From Antedon mediterranea (Eukaryota > Echinodermata > Crinoidea > Comatulida > Antedonidae): DNA of 64,000 bases. Of this stretch, positions 59,847-64,000 are shown one piece after another. The translations under genes were made by a program, and so were the position numbers. The notes beneath the pieces were generated by a model. That model searched no databases. It worked only from the letters and a program-made list of their open reading frames with translations, and was not told where the DNA came from. The DNA lies in assembly GCF_964355755.1 (NCBI RefSeq), contig NC_092673.1:29951001-30015000 (forward strand), read 5' to 3'. Numbering within the stretch: position 1 is the first letter of the stretch; the number at the start of each line of letters is the position of its first letter.

Positions 59847-60195
59847 TTTGTTTAAATTACAGGCTCAAAATTACAATAATATACATTTTAACAGTCTGTA
59901 TATAGTAAAATTACATTTTTATTTCAGTACATTATAAAATATTTTATCTGTATTGTACATATTTATTATGTTTATATTAAATTTAATTCATTATATTTTG
60001 ACAACAATTGAATACGCATTTAATAAAAACATTTTGGTGTCGTCATTCCGTGTCCTAATGAACTGTTTTGGTAGCAGAAAAATACAAATAGATTTAATCA
60101 ATAGGCCTACTAGCCTAGCCCCAATACTATATGTAAAGAAGAAAAAAGTAACATCTTGATTGCTGGGATAACGGGGAGAAAACACCCATTTCAAG
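59847..60195. promoter_or_regulatory. Likely bidirectional promoter of MMS19 and the UBTD gene
   Basis: Only 349 bp separate the two divergent start codons, so both promoters and 5' UTRs must lie here unless there are further upstream exons. The sequence is AT-rich and has a TAGGCCTACTAGCCTAG patch near 60103. No TATA or CCAAT box stands out. Confidence 0.65.
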
Positions 60196-62314
60196 ATGGG
60201 TGGCTGTTTCAGCTCATCAAACGATGCAGGGAATGGTCGAGGTGAATCTTCAGATGGAACCGTTGGTTCGAGTAAGATTTTCCACGGAGGGCCTGGAGAG
60301 ACCCGCAGTGCAGTGAAATCCAACTGTGTCTGTTGTGTGATTTGGTGGTGAAATAACAATGGCATTCATTTAGTTGGGCCTAGGTCTTTAAATTGAATGT
60401 TAATATTAAAGCATATATTACACATGAATGTGTAGAACAACTGGATAAAATTCCTATTAATATTATTGCATGTTCAGCATCAATCAGAAATATTGTTTTT
60501 TATATTATTAGTGACAGTACTCATTTTTTTTTATTATATAAACTTGATTAAACATATTATTATTACTGATTGAGTGTGAGGTTACATAATTATGTTGTTG
60601 AGTATGTTGTTAAGTGGTGTGACCCCCTCTTCCTTCTGTGTATTTACTAACATCAATGTTTGCACTTATATTATAATGTTTTTATATCATTTTACATGCA
60701 TTGTTTGTCTCGCAATATTTTTCATTTAATATAATATTGTTGATAATAATAGTTTAAATAAAGAGCTTTTGATTTGCTAGGAACTAGTTATGTCATGTTT
60801 AATTCATTGTGCGCATTCAGGGACATTGAGAGGTGGTCCCTCGCTCGAATCTGTGACAAAGTTTTTGCAGATTCTAATACAAATTCAAAACAATCCGAGC
60901 AAGCGAGTGGCTGAGCGGTTAAAAAAAATCGGCAAGGGTTAAAGCCTTACTCGCTTCATGATTCTAGTGATATGAATAGAGTCTTCTTAGATAAGGACTA
61001 TAAACCATAAGTCCAGTGTACACATCTGGTTCATGTGCACTTTAAAGAACCTAGTACATCTTTCGTGACAAGTAGGGGGTTACCCCGGTGTACTAGTTCA
61101 CACACAGCCACTGTTGCAAATCACTGAACCATAACTGGACCCTCTGGGAGAATAGTCTTTGACTGAAGAGGTCACCCAGTATAAAGAATAAAAAATAATA
61201 ATCCGTATACTGTCATATGTCGTTGCAAATTAAAAGCTCTCTTATAATCTTGACAAAATTACATTTAAAAGCATAGATATACATATATTTCATATTTTAA
61301 TGGAAATTTTCTACCATCCGTTCGCCACATAACAACAATGAACTTAATAAAAATTTCATAACATTAAGTTAATTACAATAACATTCAATTTCATGTAATT
61401 GGATTCTGTAAGTAAATGCAGTAATAATTTACTTAATTAAAACTATGTACTGGGAGGTGTATAGAACCAATGGAAGATGATATATATATTTATATAAAAC
61501 ATAAATAAATTCCTGACATTGGATGATTGTGGGTCACGTGATGTGTAGTAGTACGCACCATTGAACGGTCGTTTAATGCTACTTTTTTTAGCATATGGGA
61601 ACAAAAATGTTACACAGACGAAAACAAATTTACAAAAATTACTGTGATTCATAACATAAAATACAACAGCGCCGCTATTTTGTTAACAATAACAAACATC
61701 TTTTATTGTGATTCAATCAATCTGATTCAAATGAAGGAATATATTTAGATGTTATATAAAACAAATAATGAATGTTTTATATTCGTATAATGGTACAAAT
61801 ATAATGGCATTGGTGAATGATAAAAGGTTATATTATGTCAATCTCCTCATGCCATTATTTGTACCATTACACTCATAAACATTCATTATTTGTACCATTA
61901 CACTCATAAACATTCATTATTTGTACCATTACACTCATAAACATTCATTATTTGTACCATTACACTCATAAACATTCATTATTTGTATAATATTTAATTC
62001 TAATTACGTATTACTGTACTTTAACCCTTTTCAAGTTTAAATGTAAATATTACTTCATAAATATTTTTTCCATCAAGTGCCTATAGGACGAAATCAACCA
62101 TTAAAGAAAGAAAGCCCTAAGTGGAAAAGTGATGTACCCCTCACAAGTGGACAGTTAAGGAGTAAACGTGATGAATTCTGGGAAACTGCACCATGCTACG
62201 AAGGCAGGAAAGAAATATGGGATGCTCTGTTAGGAGCAGCAACCGCTCTGGAAACAAATGATTTTGATTTGGCACAAGCTATTGTTGATGGAGCAAGTAT
62301 AACATGTCCTAGTG
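60196..62314 (+). CDS. UBTD2-like: Ubiquitin domain-containing protein UBTD1/2-like, first two coding exons
   Basis: Exon 1 is 60196-60271 ([20 protein letters not shown]...), donor TCGA/GTAAGA. Exon 2 is 62078-62314, beginning [20 protein letters not shown] and running through [25 protein letters not shown] and [19 protein letters not shown] to donor AGTG/GTAAGT. Phases join (1 and 1). This is the UBTD N-terminal domain, which in the family contacts UBE2D ubiquitin-conjugating enzymes. The conserved YDELGNRYQLP segment and C-terminal ubiquitin-like domain must lie past 64000. MGGC at the N-terminus resembles UBTD2 and offers Gly2 for myristoylation and Cys4 for palmitoylation. The gene diverges from MMS19. 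A 3' partial copy only because the window ends. Confidence 0.92.
60897..61190 (+). mobile_element. SINE with tRNA-Ser/Leu-like head in UBTD intron 1
   Basis: Begins GCGAGTGGCTGAGCGGTTAA, the A-box and D-arm of a class II tRNA, and then a degraded B-box region. The body is shared with 16437-16644 (minus) and 52835-52912. Ends in AATAAAAAATAATAAT. Confidence 0.7.
61842..61986. repeat. 31-bp tandem repeat in UBTD intron 1, about 4.5 copies
   Basis: Units contain attatttgtaccattacact and cataaacattc, nearly identical. The array ends about 90 bp before exon 2. Confidence 0.9.
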
Positions 62315-62427
62315 GTAAGTTACCCACTACTTGTACATATTTTTACGTTCTCGGAAATATGCATAATACAGTAAATACAGTCATGAGATCGTGTCAGGTT
62401 CAAGACTCTCTTTCATACTGTAGTTAA

Positions 62428-62650
62428 AAGTTGTGGTTATGATGCTTGGCTACCACTGCAAGGGTCCTGGGTTCAAGTCCCGTCACATGTCAGGATTTTT
62501 TCTAAGGAAAAAAATAGAATCCACTCCCAAAGTCTTGTAATAAGACTTTTTTGTAGAGCATCTTTTGTATATGTTTGTCTTGTGAACCTATGAGGGTCCC
62601 TAATGATCAGCAATTGCTGGATGGATCACCCTCAATAAATATGGTAAAAA
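62428..62650 (+). mobile_element. SINE candidate in UBTD intron 2
   Basis: A tRNA-like start with B-box GGTTCAAGTCC (62471), then a unique body with GTCTTGTAATAAGAC (a short hairpin) and GCAATTGCTGGATGGATCAC, and an A-rich end after CAATAAATATGG. Confidence 0.55.
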
Positions 62651-64000
62651 AAAAAATTTTAAAAATCGGATAAAACAGCAGACTAGTGTATATACAGTAT
62701 GAAATTGCATTTTATACAACCCAGCACATCTCTTGTGAGGGAGTTATCAAAGTGTGGATAATGACGGTAAAAATGGGTAAAATTAGTGGTTTAAGTCCAT
62801 GTCCAATGTCACGAATTAACACATACAGTAGTTTTAGCAGAGATTATACTGGATGCTATACCCATTGTTACAGGGGTCCTACCTTTAAATCTAGTTGTCA
62901 GTGTTATTGCAAACCCTGTTGCGAACGGTTCTTTTTCTAGGAACCAGTACGAATATTGAGCCCCCTCTCTGGCATGATCTTTTTCTTGTCGTCTTGGTTG
63001 TTCAAGTCCAAGGCTTATGCCATACAATTTTGATTAAACTATTATTTATCTATTTTTTCAACTTTATTACAAGGGTAGCTCCAACAGGCTACACTACAGC
63101 TGACTTGGCTCTCTACAGAAAATAGAACTTGAAATATAAAATTTACATTAAAACATCAATTTACATAAACATTTTCTTTTTTTGTCTTATGTAGGTTCAA
63201 CCCACTTTTATTTCCTCATCAGTAAAAAAATGTTCATTTACAATATTAAAAATATATAAAATTCAAATATTAAAATTATTAAGTTAATATTCATGCAAAA
63301 TAAAATATATATATGTAAAATATAATCATTAAAAATAAATGCGTATCTTTGAGAATGTGTTCAGCATCACTTCCCAAAAAGTTAGTTTGGTATATTTTAA
63401 CAATTGAATATTATACTAAAAAGTAATACAAAAAAGTTATATTAAAGTTTAATAAACTTTAATTTAAAATATTAATCAAGTACAGTGCATATATTATTAG
63501 TTATTACCTTATATAGTAAGTAAACTTATGAGGTGCAAACTTAATTCTTTAAACTCTATAAATCAACCTTAAATCAATCAGTCTTAATATAAACCAGTAA
63601 GGTGAAATTATACAATAAATTCGAAACATTCAGTTTAACCATAAAACTATTTTATTCTAATGTCCTTGTAAACTTTATATTGTATAAAAAAAATCATGAC
63701 ATAGATTTAGCATGATTTAATGGTTATAATTATTTTATCTAGAATTACAGAATGTTTTAGTTTTACGTTGTTATTTATACACACTACACTAATTAACAAA
63801 ATTTGTAAACATTTTGAGGTTTAGTTTAAAATGATTAAAAGTATCAATTTTTATAATAAATCCCTCAGATTTATCACACTTTGATTGACGTGGTTCCTTA
63901 AGGAATTATTTGGCAGAAATTAGAATCTGTTCACAATTTAACAAAGTGTCTTTGTGGTTAATAAGAATACTAGCTCAACCTTGGTACCAGTGGTAGTTGA
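62651..64000. other. UBTD intron 2, AT-rich, no exon seen
   Basis: I searched for the next conserved block (DELGNRY) and found none. A-tracts and short ORFs only. The intron continues past the window. Confidence 0.55.

Noticed and set aside
59991-60365. 124-codon minus-strand ORF across the MMS19/UBTD promoter
   Set aside because: Antisense to UBTD exon 1; no motif, and the plus-strand frame matches a known family.

Overview
The window is AT-rich animal DNA with small exons, long introns, GT-AG splicing and many short inverted-repeat elements. Four protein genes are recognisable by family motifs: a PP1 glycogen-targeting subunit, a prominin (CD133 family), MMS19 and a UBTD1/2-like protein. 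No prokaryotic, organellar or viral genes were seen. Intron-dense copies of these conserved genes, LINE remnants and scattered TAGGCCTA-type islands fit an invertebrate deuterostome (echinoderm or hemichordate grade). That placement is inference.

Layout. 1-575: 16/17-bp minisatellite running off the window edge. 1.8-2.2 kb: MITE flanked by TTAA. 4202-5131 (-): PPP1R3-type gene. 6.2-8.5 kb: large inverted-repeat element with tRNA-like sequences nested inside. 8.5-9.4 kb: TAGGCCTA-rich island with a possible 5' exon. 10.3-20.7 kb: repeats and sequence with no recognised gene. 21365-44005 (+): prominin, 25 predicted coding exons; I followed every splice phase. 44.0-45.1 kb: likely prominin 3' UTR with seven near-perfect 50-bp repeats. 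45.3-48.3 kb: LINE remnant, nested MITEs and a 96-bp palindrome with a 10-bp target duplication. 48710-59846 (-): complete MMS19, 21 exons, 1006 codons. 59847-60195: 349-bp gap between two divergent start codons, a likely shared promoter. 60196 onward (+): first two coding exons of a UBTD gene that continues past the window.

The genes do not form one pathway. Prominin is a five-pass membrane-protrusion protein, the PP1 subunit acts in glycogen metabolism, MMS19 delivers iron-sulfur clusters to DNA-repair and replication enzymes, and UBTD proteins act near ubiquitin-conjugating enzymes. The least ordinary parts are: (a) the prominin cytoplasmic tail, built from a run of small phase 1-1 exons with a candidate recursive splice site, a candidate 12-nt microexon and alternative ends, interleaved with three intronic minisatellites; and (b) a set of palindromic MITE families with unrelated interiors but similar ends (AGC...GCT, mostly next to TTA/TAA), dense in the prominin and MMS19 introns.
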